A stretch of 64,000 bases of DNA from the NCBI GenBank assembly GCA_963775575.1, contig CAVZJG010000003.1, positions 310,001-374,000 on the forward strand, read 5' to 3'. Below, in pieces: positions 17,598 to 25,363 of this stretch. A program made the translations under genes and the position numbers. The stretch is from Roseiarcus sp963775575. GTDB taxonomy: Bacteria; Pseudomonadota; Alphaproteobacteria; Rhizobiales; Beijerinckiaceae. The first letter of the stretch is position 1. Every line of letters begins with the position of its first letter. A model generated the notes under the pieces. It had not been told where the DNA came from. It was given only the letters and a program-made list of their open reading frames with translations, and searched no databases.

Positions 17598-17817
17598 CCC
17601 CGCGGCCATAGACGTGCAGTGCGACGCCGCCGTTCTGCGAGTCACGCTGGCGGACGGGCGTGAGATTTCGGCGCCGATGGAATGGTTTCCCCGCTTACGC
17701 GACGCGACGCCCGCTCAGCGCGCGCATTGGCGACTGATCGGTCGTGGCGAGGGCATACATTGGCAGGATATCGACGAAGACGTCTCGGTCAACGCGCTGC
17801 TCGGACTGCCGTCCTAG
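17572..17817 (+). CDS. DUF2442 protein, partner of DUF4160
   Basis: An 81-residue protein, ATG 17572. It shows the DUF2442 pattern: LRVTLADGREISAPMEWFPR, a helix with PAQRAHWRLIGRGEGIHW, and the acidic end QDIDEDVSVNALLGLP. DUF2442 is a small fold likened to the NE0471 N-terminal-domain family and is a suspected antitoxin-like partner of DUF4160. Its start lies inside the end of the DUF4160 gene, so translation is coupled. A second, longer pair of the same two families is at 45.3-46.0 kb. Confidence 0.75.
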   Translation: MPISIARLSPAAIDVQCDAAVLRVTLADGREISAPMEWFPRLRDATPAQRAHWRLIGRGEGIHWQDIDEDVSVNALLGLPS

Positions 17818-17885
17818 GCATGATGGCGAACTGGGGAAGGCGTGCAAACGGCCAGGTTCCTCGTCGCCGATCCGGAGGAAGAGCG

Positions 17886-18263
17886 ATGACGCTCCGTCTC
17901 ACGCGTTTCGACCGGGCCGACACTCTCCTCAGCGAGGAAGACATGGCGGTCTGCTTGGCCGAGTGCGCCGAGGGCGACGATCCCGCGCTCATCGCGCACG
18001 CCCTCGGCGCGATCGCCCGGGCGCGCAATTTGAGTCGGTTGGCGCGCGAAACGGGCATGACCCGCGCCGGACTGTCGCGCGCCCTCGCCCGCGACGGCAA
18101 TCCGAGCTTCGCGACGATTTCCAAGGTCGCCAAGGCGCTGGGATTGAAAGTCTCGATCGCGCCGGCGAAGGCGACGGCGGGGCGAGGGGCCGCCAAGCCT
18201 TCCCGCCGCGCCGCGCCCGCCACGATGCGAAGGGTCGCGCCGTCGCGCAAAGTCGCGGGGTGA
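17886..18263 (+). CDS. Orphan HTH addiction-module antidote protein
   Basis: A 125-residue protein, ATG 17886, with GGAGGAAGAG just upstream. It matches the putative addiction module antidote family: residues about 15-45 (LSEEDMAVCLAECAEGDDPA), then a helix-turn-helix ARARNLSRLARETGMTRAGL, and NPSFATISKVAKALGLKVSI. The last 30 residues are basic (KPSRRAAPATMRRVAPSRK). Relatives are encoded right after a HigB/RelE-type toxin gene, but here the preceding genes are DUF4160/DUF2442, so it has no obvious toxin partner. It may bind DNA at its own promoter. Confidence 0.72.
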   Translation: MTLRLTRFDRADTLLSEEDMAVCLAECAEGDDPALIAHALGAIARARNLSRLARETGMTRAGLSRALARDGNPSFATISKVAKALGLKVSIAPAKATAGRGAAKPSRRAAPATMRRVAPSRKVAG

Positions 18264-18324
18264 TTGCAGATGTTGGCGGTCGCGTTCCTGCGGCGGGTCG
18301 TTCGCCCGCGTGGGTCGCCGATTG

Positions 18325-18336
18325 TTGTCTTGACAA
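18325..18336. promoter_or_regulatory. Inverted repeat and -35-like box before tacA
   Basis: ttgtc-tt-gacaa is a perfect 5-base inverted repeat 28 bases before the TacA start, and it contains a consensus -35 hexamer TTGACA (18330-18335). TA antitoxins of this type bind such repeats to repress their own operon, so an operator over the promoter is a reasonable inference. No strong -10 box is seen. Confidence 0.35.
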
Positions 18337-18364
18337 TGTCGGGCGCCGTCCCTACCCCTCGCCC

Positions 18365-18652
18365 ATGCCCATCACGCGCCCCAACCGGACGGAAAAGCTC
18401 GATCTCCGGCTCACAAAGACCGCCAAGCAGACCCTGCAGGCGGCGGCGAGGGCGGCGAGCAAATCGGTCAGCGAATTCGTTCTCGAATCCGCGTTGAGCG
18501 AAGCCGAGGAGCGGCTCGCCGACCGTCGGCTGTTCGCGCTCGACGCCGAGCGTTGGCGGGCCTTTCTCGCCGCGCTCGACGCGCCGCCGCGCCGCCACCC
18601 GCGCCTCGAGCGCCTGTTTCGCGAGCCCTCCGTATTCGATCCCGAGCCGTGA
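18365..18652 (+). CDS. tacA: TacA-type antitoxin (DUF1778, ribbon-helix-helix)
   Basis: A 95-residue protein. MPITRPNRTEKLDLRLTKTA is the ribbon strand, followed by helices TLQAAARAASKSVSEFVLES and the linker ALSEAEERLADRR, then FALDAERWRAFLAALDAPP, the C-terminal toxin-binding part of DUF1778 antitoxins. It binds operator DNA as a dimer and wraps its C-terminus over the TacT acetyltransferase. Its stop codon overlaps the GTG start of the toxin gene by 4 bases, so the two are translated together. Confidence 0.88.
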   Translation: MPITRPNRTEKLDLRLTKTAKQTLQAAARAASKSVSEFVLESALSEAEERLADRRLFALDAERWRAFLAALDAPPRRHPRLERLFREPSVFDPEP

Positions 18653-19152
18653 CGCCGGCGCCGCGCATCGAGAAGCTCTCGCGCGCCCATGCGGTCGAAG
18701 CCTTCGACTGCGGTCGGCCGGAACTCGATCGCTTTCTCATCCGCCACGCGCTGCAAGCGCAGCAGGCGAACTCGTCGCAGACTTATGTGGCGCTCAGCGG
18801 CGCGACCGTCGTCGGCTTCACCACGTTCGTCGTCGGCCAGGTCGAACACGTCGAGGCGCCGGCGCGCGTCGTCAAGGGCATGCCGCGCTCTTCCGTGCCG
18901 GTCATGGTGTTGGCGCGGCTCGCCGTTCACCGGGAATCGCAAGGCAAGCGGCTGGGCGCGGGGCTCTTGCGCGATGCGCTGGGCCGCACCTTGCAAGTCG
19001 CCGATATCGCCGGCGTGCGGGCGCTCGCCGTCCACGCCAAGGACGACGCCGCGGCTTCCTTCTATCGACATTTCGGCTTTGTCGAGTCGCCCACCGACCC
19101 GCGTCATCTCTTCCTCTTGATCAAGGACATTCGGGCGGCGGCCGGCCTCTAA
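18649..19152 (+). CDS. tacT: TacT-type GNAT toxin
   Basis: A 167-residue GNAT acetyltransferase starting at GTG 18649 within the TacA stop (GTGA). Typical blocks: SRAHAVEAFDCGRPELDRFL at the N-terminus; PVMVLARLAVHRESQGKRLG (about residue 85-104), with the acetyl-CoA loop Q-G-K-R-L-G-A-G; and AASFYRHFGFVESPTDPRHL near the C-terminus with the catalytic tyrosine. Toxins of this family acetylate the amino group of charged tRNA and stop translation. All key residues appear present, so the module looks intact. Confidence 0.88.
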   Translation: MTPAPRIEKLSRAHAVEAFDCGRPELDRFLIRHALQAQQANSSQTYVALSGATVVGFTTFVVGQVEHVEAPARVVKGMPRSSVPVMVLARLAVHRESQGKRLGAGLLRDALGRTLQVADIAGVRALAVHAKDDAAASFYRHFGFVESPTDPRHLFLLIKDIRAAAGL

Positions 19153-19207
19153 CCCCTCGCCATTGCTCCCGCCTCGGGTGTATGAGCGCGCGGCAAGGAG
19201 CCCCGCC

Positions 19208-20227
19208 ATGCCCAAGACCGCCCGCCCCGCCGCGCCGCGCCTCGATCTCGCCTGCCGCCCGCGCCGCAACCGCAAGAGCGAATGGGCGCGCCGGCTGGTC
19301 AGGGAGAACGCGCTGACGGCCGACGACCTGATCTGGCCGCTGTTCCTGATCGAGGGCGCCAAGACGCGCGTTCCCGTCGCGTCGATGCCCGGCGTCGACC
19401 GGCTCAGCGTCGACGAAGCGGTGCGCGAGGCCGCGCGCGCGGTGAAATTGGAAATCCCCGCGATCGCGTTCTTCCCCTACACCGAGGCGAGCCTCAAGGA
19501 CGATGAGGGCAGCGAGGCGTTCAACCCGCACAATCTCGTCTGCAAGGCGTGCCGCGCGATCAAGAAGGAATTCCCCCAGCTCGGCCTCGTAACCGACGTC
19601 GCGCTCGATCCCTACACCAGCCACGGCCACGACGGCCTGATGGCGGGCGAGACGATCCTCAACGACGAGACCGTCGCCGCGCTGGCGCGCCAGGCGCTCA
19701 ACCAGGCGCGCGCCGGCGCCGACGTCATCGCGCCCTCCGACATGATGGACGGGCGCGTCGGCGCCATCCGCGAGGCGCTCGACGCGGAAGGCTTCCTCGA
19801 TGTGCAGATCATGGCCTACGCGGCGAAGTACGCTTCGGCGTTCTACGGCCCGTTCCGCGACGCGGTCGGCTCGGCGGGCGCGCTTCGCGGCGACAAGCGC
19901 ACCTACCAGATGGACCCCGCCAATTCCGACGAGGCGTTGCGCGAAGTCGAGCTCGACCTCGCCGAGGGCGCCGACATGGTGATGGTCAAGCCCGGCATGC
20001 CCTATCTCGACATCGTCCGGCGGGTGAAGGACGAATTCGGCGCGCCGACCTTCGCCTATCAGGTCAGCGGCGAATATTCGATGATCATGGCGGCGGCGCA
20101 AAACGGCTGGCTCGACGGCGACAAGGCGATGATGGAGAGCCTGATCGCGTTCAAGCGCGCCGGCGCCGACGGCGTGCTGACCTATTTCGCCCCAAGGGCG
20201 GCGGAAAAGCTGAAGGCGGGACGGTAG
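19208..20227 (+). CDS. hemB: Delta-aminolevulinic acid dehydratase (porphobilinogen synthase)
   Basis: A 339-residue enzyme joining two 5-aminolevulinate molecules to porphobilinogen in heme and bacteriochlorophyll/cobalamin synthesis. The metal loop reads DVALDPYTSHGHDG (about residue 130), with aspartates instead of the zinc cysteines, so it is the Mg/alphaproteobacterial type. The two active-site lysines lie in MAYAAKYASAFYGPF (about 205) and MVMVKPGMPYLD (about 260). The ATG at 19208 has AAGGAG 7 bases upstream. It is likely its own transcription unit, since it follows the TA module and precedes a 500-base spacer. Confidence 0.95.
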   Translation: MPKTARPAAPRLDLACRPRRNRKSEWARRLVRENALTADDLIWPLFLIEGAKTRVPVASMPGVDRLSVDEAVREAARAVKLEIPAIAFFPYTEASLKDDEGSEAFNPHNLVCKACRAIKKEFPQLGLVTDVALDPYTSHGHDGLMAGETILNDETVAALARQALNQARAGADVIAPSDMMDGRVGAIREALDAEGFLDVQIMAYAAKYASAFYGPFRDAVGSAGALRGDKRTYQMDPANSDEALREVELDLAEGADMVMVKPGMPYLDIVRRVKDEFGAPTFAYQVSGEYSMIMAAAQNGWLDGDKAMMESLIAFKRAGADGVLTYFAPRAAEKLKAGR

Positions 20228-20734
20228 CGGCGACGATCGCGCCGACGGCGCCCGGCTGCGAGCGTCGGCGTCGGGCGCATCGCGGACTTTCGGATCATCC
20301 GAGCCGATGACCGGGATGCGCCAGGAGCGGACCTTCGCCGGCGTCGCGACCATCGGCTCGAGACCGACCCAAAGGCGACATTCGCGACTGAGTCGAAATC
20401 GGCAATTTTGCGCCTCGAGAAGGTTCTTGAACGACGCCTGACGCGGATGCGCCACTTCCGCCGCTCCGGAAGAAGTCGAGACAACGTCGACTTTAGCAGT
20501 TCTCGATGAGGCGCCCCGCGCATTTGTAGGGCGCAGGCCGCAGGCGCCGAAGGCGGATTCGGTTGATATGCGTTTTTTCTCGGGCTCCTTGCCAACCGTC
20601 CTTGGCGGGATTAGAGAGAATGGGAAAAGCTTTTCCCAACGCGGCGCACAACCGATTTGAGCGCAAAACGTGGGGGTGAAGGCTTTTCTGCGAAGAGGGG
20701 GATGCCGAATGGTCTCTACCCCCGGAGGAAGTCC
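20228..20734. other. Spacer between hemB and the sugar operon
   Basis: About 500 bases without a credible gene. The last 115 bases hold the LacI-type operator (20621-20638) and the leader of the sugar operon. The first 350 bases are ordinary GC-rich sequence in which I see no gene, hairpin array or RNA motif. Confidence 0.5.
20621..20638. promoter_or_regulatory. LacI-family operator (perfect 18-base palindrome)
   Basis: tgggaaaag/cttttccca is an exact 18-base palindrome with a central AGCT, of the general shape bound by LacI/GalR-family dimers. It sits about 100 bases before the first substrate-binding-protein start and in the same operon direction as the LacI regulator gene at 24263. Repression of the operon by that regulator, relieved by a sugar, is the natural inference. 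Confidence 0.6.
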
Positions 20735-21120
20735 ATGACCATACGAACGACCTGCGCCGCGCTCGCCGCTTTCCTGATCGGCTCGACCGCGCTGGCGACG
20801 AACGCTTTCGCCGACAATTTGACCATAACGGTGCGCGCCAGCGGCGCCAACGCCGCGGCGCACCTGGTCGACCTCTGGAATTCGAACCACTCCGACAAGA
20901 TCGAGCTGACCACGATCCCCGACACCCAGATGGTCACTAAGCTCGCCACCGGCGTTCAGGCGAACGAGGTTCCCGACCTGGTGTCCTTCGACCTCATCTA
21001 AATGCCCGATTTCATGAAGGCGAGCTTTCTCACCGACCTGACCGCGGATCTGAAAGCCAACCCCAACTTCGCATCCGTCGCAAAGGCCTATGTCGATATC
21101 ATGCCGGACGAGCAAAAATG
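20735..21120 (+). pseudogene. Decayed extracellular solute-binding protein gene (first copy)
   Basis: ATG 20735, with CGGAGGAAG upstream, begins a signal peptide (MTIRTTCAALAAFLIGSTAL) and a mature start DNLTITVRASGANAAAHLVD. It reads on through LTTIPDTQMVTKLATGVQAN to FDLI, then a TAA (20999-21001). The frame then continues in family-like sequence (MPDFMKASFLTDLTADLKAN, AKAYVDIMPDEQKW) and breaks off where the second, intact gene begins. So it has a nonsense mutation at a probable tyrosine codon and a truncation after about 125 codons. It looks like the 5' stub of an ABC sugar-binding protein left after duplication or deletion. Confidence 0.75.
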
Positions 21121-21130
21121 GGAGGTATGT

Positions 21131-22408
21131 ATGCGACTTTCGAACAGAACAATCGGGTTCGCCATGGGAGCGGCAGTCGCCGCCCTCATGACGCTCCCCA
21201 TAGTGGCGGGCGCCGCCGACCAGACCTTTGGCGTCGACAACGGCGCCCATATCACGATGTGGTCGCGCGCCGCGACGCAGGCGCGCGCGGACGCACTGGT
21301 TCAAGCCTATAACGCGTCCCACAAGAACCACGTCGACGTCACTTACATTCCGACCGATGACTATCAGACGAAGGTCGGCGCAGCGGCAGCCGCCAGCTCG
21401 CTACCGGATCTGTTCTCGGCCGACGTCGTGTTTATGCCTAATTGGACCTCGGCGGGGCTGTTCCAGGATATCACCGCCCGCATTGCCACCCTGCCCTTCG
21501 CCGCGAACATCGCGCAGGGCGCCATCGCCGTCTCGACTTGGGACGGCAAGAAATACGGCCTGCCGTTCGTCGTCGATCTTTCGGTCTGGATGTACAATAA
21601 GAAGCTATTCAAGGAAGCGGGCCTCGACCCTGCCAAACCGCCAAATTCGCTAACTGAGTTCGCGGCGGACGCCCGCGCGGTCGCGAAGCTGGGCGGCGAC
21701 GTCCACGGAACCTTCTTCGGCGGCGACTGCGGCGGCTGCGAAGTGTTCACCTGGTTTCCGATCGCCTGGGCCGACGGCGAGACGGTCATGAACCCCGAGG
21801 GCGTCGAGTCGCACCTCAACAGCGCGGAGAACAAAGCGATCTACGCCATCTTCCGCGGCATGGTCGACGATGGAACTGCTTTGATGCCGGACTCCAAGAC
21901 GGAGACCGGACCGACCTGGACCGGCTATTTCCCCAAGGGAAAGATTGGCGTCATGCCGATGCCGGCAAGCCTACAAGGCATGGCCAACGCGGCCCTCGCC
22001 GACGCGGATATCGGCATTGCTCCGATCGCCGGCGTCAAGGGCGGGACGTCGACGTTCATCGGCGGCGATGCGATCGGCATCTCCCGCGATAGTAAGGTCG
22101 CCGACGCCGCCTGGAACTTCTTGGCTTGGGTGGAAAGCGATGACGCCCAGATCAACGTCGTCGCCAAAGGCGGCAACGTGCTGTCCCGGCCCGACCTCGC
22201 CAACAACAAGTACAGCGCGACGGACCCCCGCCTTGTGTTGTTCAACTCAGTCGCGAAGTACGGTCAAACCCCCTTTGCCAAGAACTTCGGCGCAACGTTT
22301 AACGACCCGCAGGGGCCATGGCTGGTGTTGCTGCGCGACGTGGTGTTCGGCGACGCCAGCAAGGTCGACGCTGACAACAAAGCTATGAACAGCTCGCTGA
22401 ATCCGTAA
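21131..22408 (+). CDS. ABC sugar transporter, extracellular solute-binding protein
   Basis: A 425-residue periplasmic binding protein of the family-1 (MalE/UgpB) type. ATG 21131 follows GGGAGGT. Signal peptide residues 1-33 end near IVAGAADQ. Mature features: ITMWSRAATQARADALVQAY, AAAAASSLPDLFSADVVFMP, and GKKYGLPFVVDLSVWMYNKK, typical of the hinge and sugar site; then FPKGKIGVMPMPASLQGMAN and GGDAIGISRDSKVADAAWNF. It captures a sugar for the two permeases that follow. A hairpin separates it from the first permease gene. The glycosidase in the operon suggests an arabinose-type ligand, which is inference only. Confidence 0.9.
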   Translation: MRLSNRTIGFAMGAAVAALMTLPIVAGAADQTFGVDNGAHITMWSRAATQARADALVQAYNASHKNHVDVTYIPTDDYQTKVGAAAAASSLPDLFSADVVFMPNWTSAGLFQDITARIATLPFAANIAQGAIAVSTWDGKKYGLPFVVDLSVWMYNKKLFKEAGLDPAKPPNSLTEFAADARAVAKLGGDVHGTFFGGDCGGCEVFTWFPIAWADGETVMNPEGVESHLNSAENKAIYAIFRGMVDDGTALMPDSKTETGPTWTGYFPKGKIGVMPMPASLQGMANAALADADIGIAPIAGVKGGTSTFIGGDAIGISRDSKVADAAWNFLAWVESDDAQINVVAKGGNVLSRPDLANNKYSATDPRLVLFNSVAKYGQTPFAKNFGATFNDPQGPWLVLLRDVVFGDASKVDADNKAMNSSLNP

Positions 22409-22423
22409 GAATTGCGAAAGCTC

Positions 22424-22456
22424 GGCGTGGTGGGACAAGTGCGCGCCCGCCACGCC
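22424..22456 (+). promoter_or_regulatory. Intercistronic hairpin after the binding-protein gene
   Basis: An 11-base-pair stem (22424-22434 with 22446-22456, one G-U pair) and an 11-base loop lie between the binding-protein stop and the permease start. No U-tract follows, so it is more likely a 3'-protecting or partial-attenuation element than a full terminator. Such stems keep binding-protein mRNA in excess over permease mRNA in known sugar operons. Confidence 0.5.
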
Positions 22457-22493
22457 CCGTTTGTCTCGGCATTCAAGGCATAGAGGCTTGGCC

Positions 22494-23417
22494 ATGACTT
22501 CTATGACGCCCGCGACGCGCGGCGCCTCGCCGCGGGCAAGCTGGCGGCGACGACATCGGCTGTTGGGCGTGGCCTACGCGGCGCCCACCATCGCCTTCGT
22601 CGCCGTGTTCTTCCTGACGCCGCTGGTTTTGGTGGCGCGAATGTCGCTCAGTTCCTGGCCGCTGCTCACCGGCTACAAGGGACTGAACTTTCCGAAGAAT
22701 TTCGTCGCCATTTGGAATAACCAACTGTTCGGGCCAGCGGTCGTCTTTACGCTCGAATACACCGTCCTCGTCACCATCCTTCTGATCGGTTTCGGGCTCG
22801 GCATGGCCCTTCTCGTGCAGGAGGCCGGCCGATGGGTCGGCGCCTTGCGCACGATCTTTCTCCTCCCCGTCGCGGTCGGTTTGGCGTCGGCTTCGCTGCT
22901 CTTCTGGGGCTTCTACTCGGCCTCGATAGGGCCCATCAGTCCGATCTTCGAGGCGGTCGGCGTCATCCATCAGCCGATCTCGTTCCTGCAAACCTCGACG
23001 AGCTCCCTGCTCTCGACGACTTTTCTCATCGTGTGGAAGTTTGCCGGCCTCTACATGCTCATCCTGCTCGTCGGACTGCAGGGCATTCCGAACGACGTCT
23101 ACGAAGCGAGCGCGCTTGACGGAGCCAGCCGCGGCCAGACGTTTCGCTACATCACCTTACCGCTGCTCCGCCCGTCGCTGGCGCTGGCGCTCATCCTGTG
23201 CGTGACGGGCTCGCTGCTGGCCTTCGATCAGTTCTATATCCTGACCAAGGGCGGTCCCGACAACACCACGGTGACTGTGGTCCAATTGATCTATCGAGAA
23301 GCATTCCAGCGGCAGAACCTCGGCACCGCTGCGGCCATCTCCGTCGTTGTGCTGCTCGCCCTGCTTGTTCTGAATGCCGTCCAGTTCCGGCTGCTCCGCG
23401 ATCCAGAGAGGAGCTGA
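22494..23417 (+). CDS. ABC sugar permease, MalF/UgpA type
   Basis: A 307-residue inner-membrane protein with six predicted helices, the first at about residues 26-48 (AAPTIAFVAVFFLTPLVL). The cytoplasmic EAA loop is NDVYEASALDGASRGQTFRY near residue 210, the docking site for the ABC ATPase. It is the first of a permease pair with the next gene (4-base gap). No ATPase gene lies in the operon, so the pair must use an MsiK/UgpC-like ATPase encoded elsewhere. Confidence 0.92.
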   Translation: MTSMTPATRGASPRASWRRRHRLLGVAYAAPTIAFVAVFFLTPLVLVARMSLSSWPLLTGYKGLNFPKNFVAIWNNQLFGPAVVFTLEYTVLVTILLIGFGLGMALLVQEAGRWVGALRTIFLLPVAVGLASASLLFWGFYSASIGPISPIFEAVGVIHQPISFLQTSTSSLLSTTFLIVWKFAGLYMLILLVGLQGIPNDVYEASALDGASRGQTFRYITLPLLRPSLALALILCVTGSLLAFDQFYILTKGGPDNTTVTVVQLIYREAFQRQNLGTAAAISVVVLLALLVLNAVQFRLLRDPERS

Positions 23418-23421
23418 CGCG

Positions 23422-24252
23422 ATGGGCGCGACCAGCCGCAACATCCTTGGCCGGACCCCCTACTACGTGCTGACGGGCGGCCTTGCGATCATCTTCCTGT
23501 TTCCGATCCTGTGGGCCGCCGTCGCCTCGGTCAGTCCGCAAGCCGCAACCGGTCAGACGGTCGGAATGGGCCTCGGCAACTACACCACGCTTTTCAATTA
23601 CGGGGCGGGTCTGCCGCGCTTCCTGTTCAACAGCGTGTTCGTCGCCTTCATGGTTGTCGCGATCACGCTTGTGGTGTCTGGCTTCGGCGGCTATGCGTTC
23701 GCCCGTTTCGATTTTCCCGGCCGTGACGTGCTCTTCCTGCTGACGCTCGCGATTCTCATGGTGCCCTACGCCACCGTCCTCATCCCGCTCTACGTGATGC
23801 TGCACGGCGTCGGTCTGCAAAACTCGCTGGTTGGCCTCAGCCTCGTGCTGGCCGTGTTCCAGCTTCCCTTCGCCACCTACATGATGCGCATCTCGTTCGA
23901 AGCCGTGCCCCGCGAACTTGATGAATCCGCGCTGATCGACGGCTGCGGCACCTTCAGCGTGCTCTGGCGCATTCTGCTTCCCTCCGTGCGCCCCGGTCTC
24001 ATCACAGTCAGCCTGTTCGCTTTCCTTGCGGCGTGGAACGATTTCTTCGCCCCGCTCATCCTTCTCAACGACCCGACGCAGCAGACCCTTCCGCTCGTTA
24101 TCGCCACCCTCCGCCAACAGACGATGGGGGCGATCGATTATGGCGCGACGGAAGCCGGCGTCGTCGTGATGGCGCTGCCGTGCCTGATCCTGTTTCTGTT
24201 TCTCCAGCGCCATTTCGTTCGCGGCTTCATGTCTGGCGCCGTCAAGGGATGA
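23422..24252 (+). CDS. ABC sugar permease, MalG/UgpE type
   Basis: A 276-residue inner-membrane protein with six helices. The EAA loop reads VPRELDESALIDGCGTFSVL near residue 170, and the C-terminus is the typical QRHFVRGFMSGAVKG of MalG-like proteins. It forms a heterodimer with the preceding permease. ATG 23422 lies within reach of GAGAGGAG. The LacI regulator gene follows after 10 bases, in the same transcript. Confidence 0.92.
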   Translation: MGATSRNILGRTPYYVLTGGLAIIFLFPILWAAVASVSPQAATGQTVGMGLGNYTTLFNYGAGLPRFLFNSVFVAFMVVAITLVVSGFGGYAFARFDFPGRDVLFLLTLAILMVPYATVLIPLYVMLHGVGLQNSLVGLSLVLAVFQLPFATYMMRISFEAVPRELDESALIDGCGTFSVLWRILLPSVRPGLITVSLFAFLAAWNDFFAPLILLNDPTQQTLPLVIATLRQQTMGAIDYGATEAGVVVMALPCLILFLFLQRHFVRGFMSGAVKG

Positions 24253-24262
24253 CGGGCGCCGC

Positions 24263-25363
24263 ATGAGCACACGCGAAAAGCGTATCCATACGCCCCGTGC
24301 TGAGCCGACCGATGACGGCATTCGCGGTCGACGTGAACAACGCACCATTCACGACGTCGCGCGGCGGGCGAAGGTCAGCATCGGGACCGTGTCCAAGGCG
24401 CTCAACAACAAGGGCAGACTGCGCCAGGAAACCCGCGAGCGCATCATCGCCGCCGCCCAAGACCTCGGCTTTCGCCCGAATGAGCTCGCCCAAAGCCTGC
24501 ATCGCGCACGCTCGATGACGGTGGGCATTCTGTCGAACGACAGTTTCGGCCGTTTCACGTTCCCGATCGTCGAGGCGCTCGAGCGGCGCCTCTCCGACCA
24601 GGGCATCGCGATCTTCATGTGCAACGCCACCAACGATCCAGCGCGCGAGCGCCGGCACATCGACCAGTTGCTCGGCAAGCGGGTCGACGGACTTGTCGTC
24701 ACGGCGCGTCGCGCCGACCGGCGCGAGCCGATCGAACCGGCCGTGCACGGTCTGCCCGTGGTCTACGTGTTCTCGCGGGTGGAGGACCCGGACGCGCTTT
24801 GCCTGCTGCCCGACGACGAGGGCGGCGCCGCGCTCGCGGTGAGGCGCCTCGCCGCTCTCGGCCGCAGACGCATCGCTCATATCACCGGACCGGAACGCTT
24901 CGAGGCGGTGCGCCTGCGCGAGGCGGGCTATTGGGCGGCGCTCGCGGAGGCCGGGTTGGAGGCGCGCCGAGGCGACTATCGGCCGGGGAATTGGTCGGAG
25001 GCGTGGGGACGCGAGGCCGTCCAGGACATGTTTTCGAATGCGCGCGCCGGCCCGGACGCGCTCTTTTGCGGCAACGACCAGATCGCTCGCGGCGCGATCG
25101 ACGCCCTCCGGGAAATGGGCCGCTCGGTTCCGGCGGACGTCGCTGTCGTGGGGTTCGACAATTGGGAAGTCATGACGAAAGCGGCGCGCCCGCCGCTCAC
25201 CAGCGTCGACATGAACCTCGACGCGCTCGGACGGGAGGCCGGAGCCTGTCTGCTCGACATGATGGCCGGCCGCGCGATCGCCGGCGTGAGACGTCTGCCC
25301 TGTTCGCTGATCGTTCGAGAGTCCTGCGGGGCCGTCACTGAGGGAAAGAGAGATATGGAATGA
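24263..25363 (+). CDS. LacI-family transcriptional regulator
   Basis: A 366-residue regulator. The helix-turn-helix is at residues about 28-50 (TIHDVARRAKVSIGTVSKAL, then NNKGRL), preceded by an unusually long basic leader of about 27 residues. The hinge helix is ELAQSLHRAR. The periplasmic-binding-protein-like sensor follows (SMTVGILSNDSFGRFTFPIV, DALFCGNDQIARGAIDALRE, VAVVGFDNWEVMTKAARPPL). It very likely controls this operon through the palindrome at 20621. Its ATGA end overlaps the glycosidase start by 4 bases. Confidence 0.92.
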   Translation: MSTREKRIHTPRAEPTDDGIRGRREQRTIHDVARRAKVSIGTVSKALNNKGRLRQETRERIIAAAQDLGFRPNELAQSLHRARSMTVGILSNDSFGRFTFPIVEALERRLSDQGIAIFMCNATNDPARERRHIDQLLGKRVDGLVVTARRADRREPIEPAVHGLPVVYVFSRVEDPDALCLLPDDEGGAALAVRRLAALGRRRIAHITGPERFEAVRLREAGYWAALAEAGLEARRGDYRPGNWSEAWGREAVQDMFSNARAGPDALFCGNDQIARGAIDALREMGRSVPADVAVVGFDNWEVMTKAARPPLTSVDMNLDALGREAGACLLDMMAGRAIAGVRRLPCSLIVRESCGAVTEGKRDME

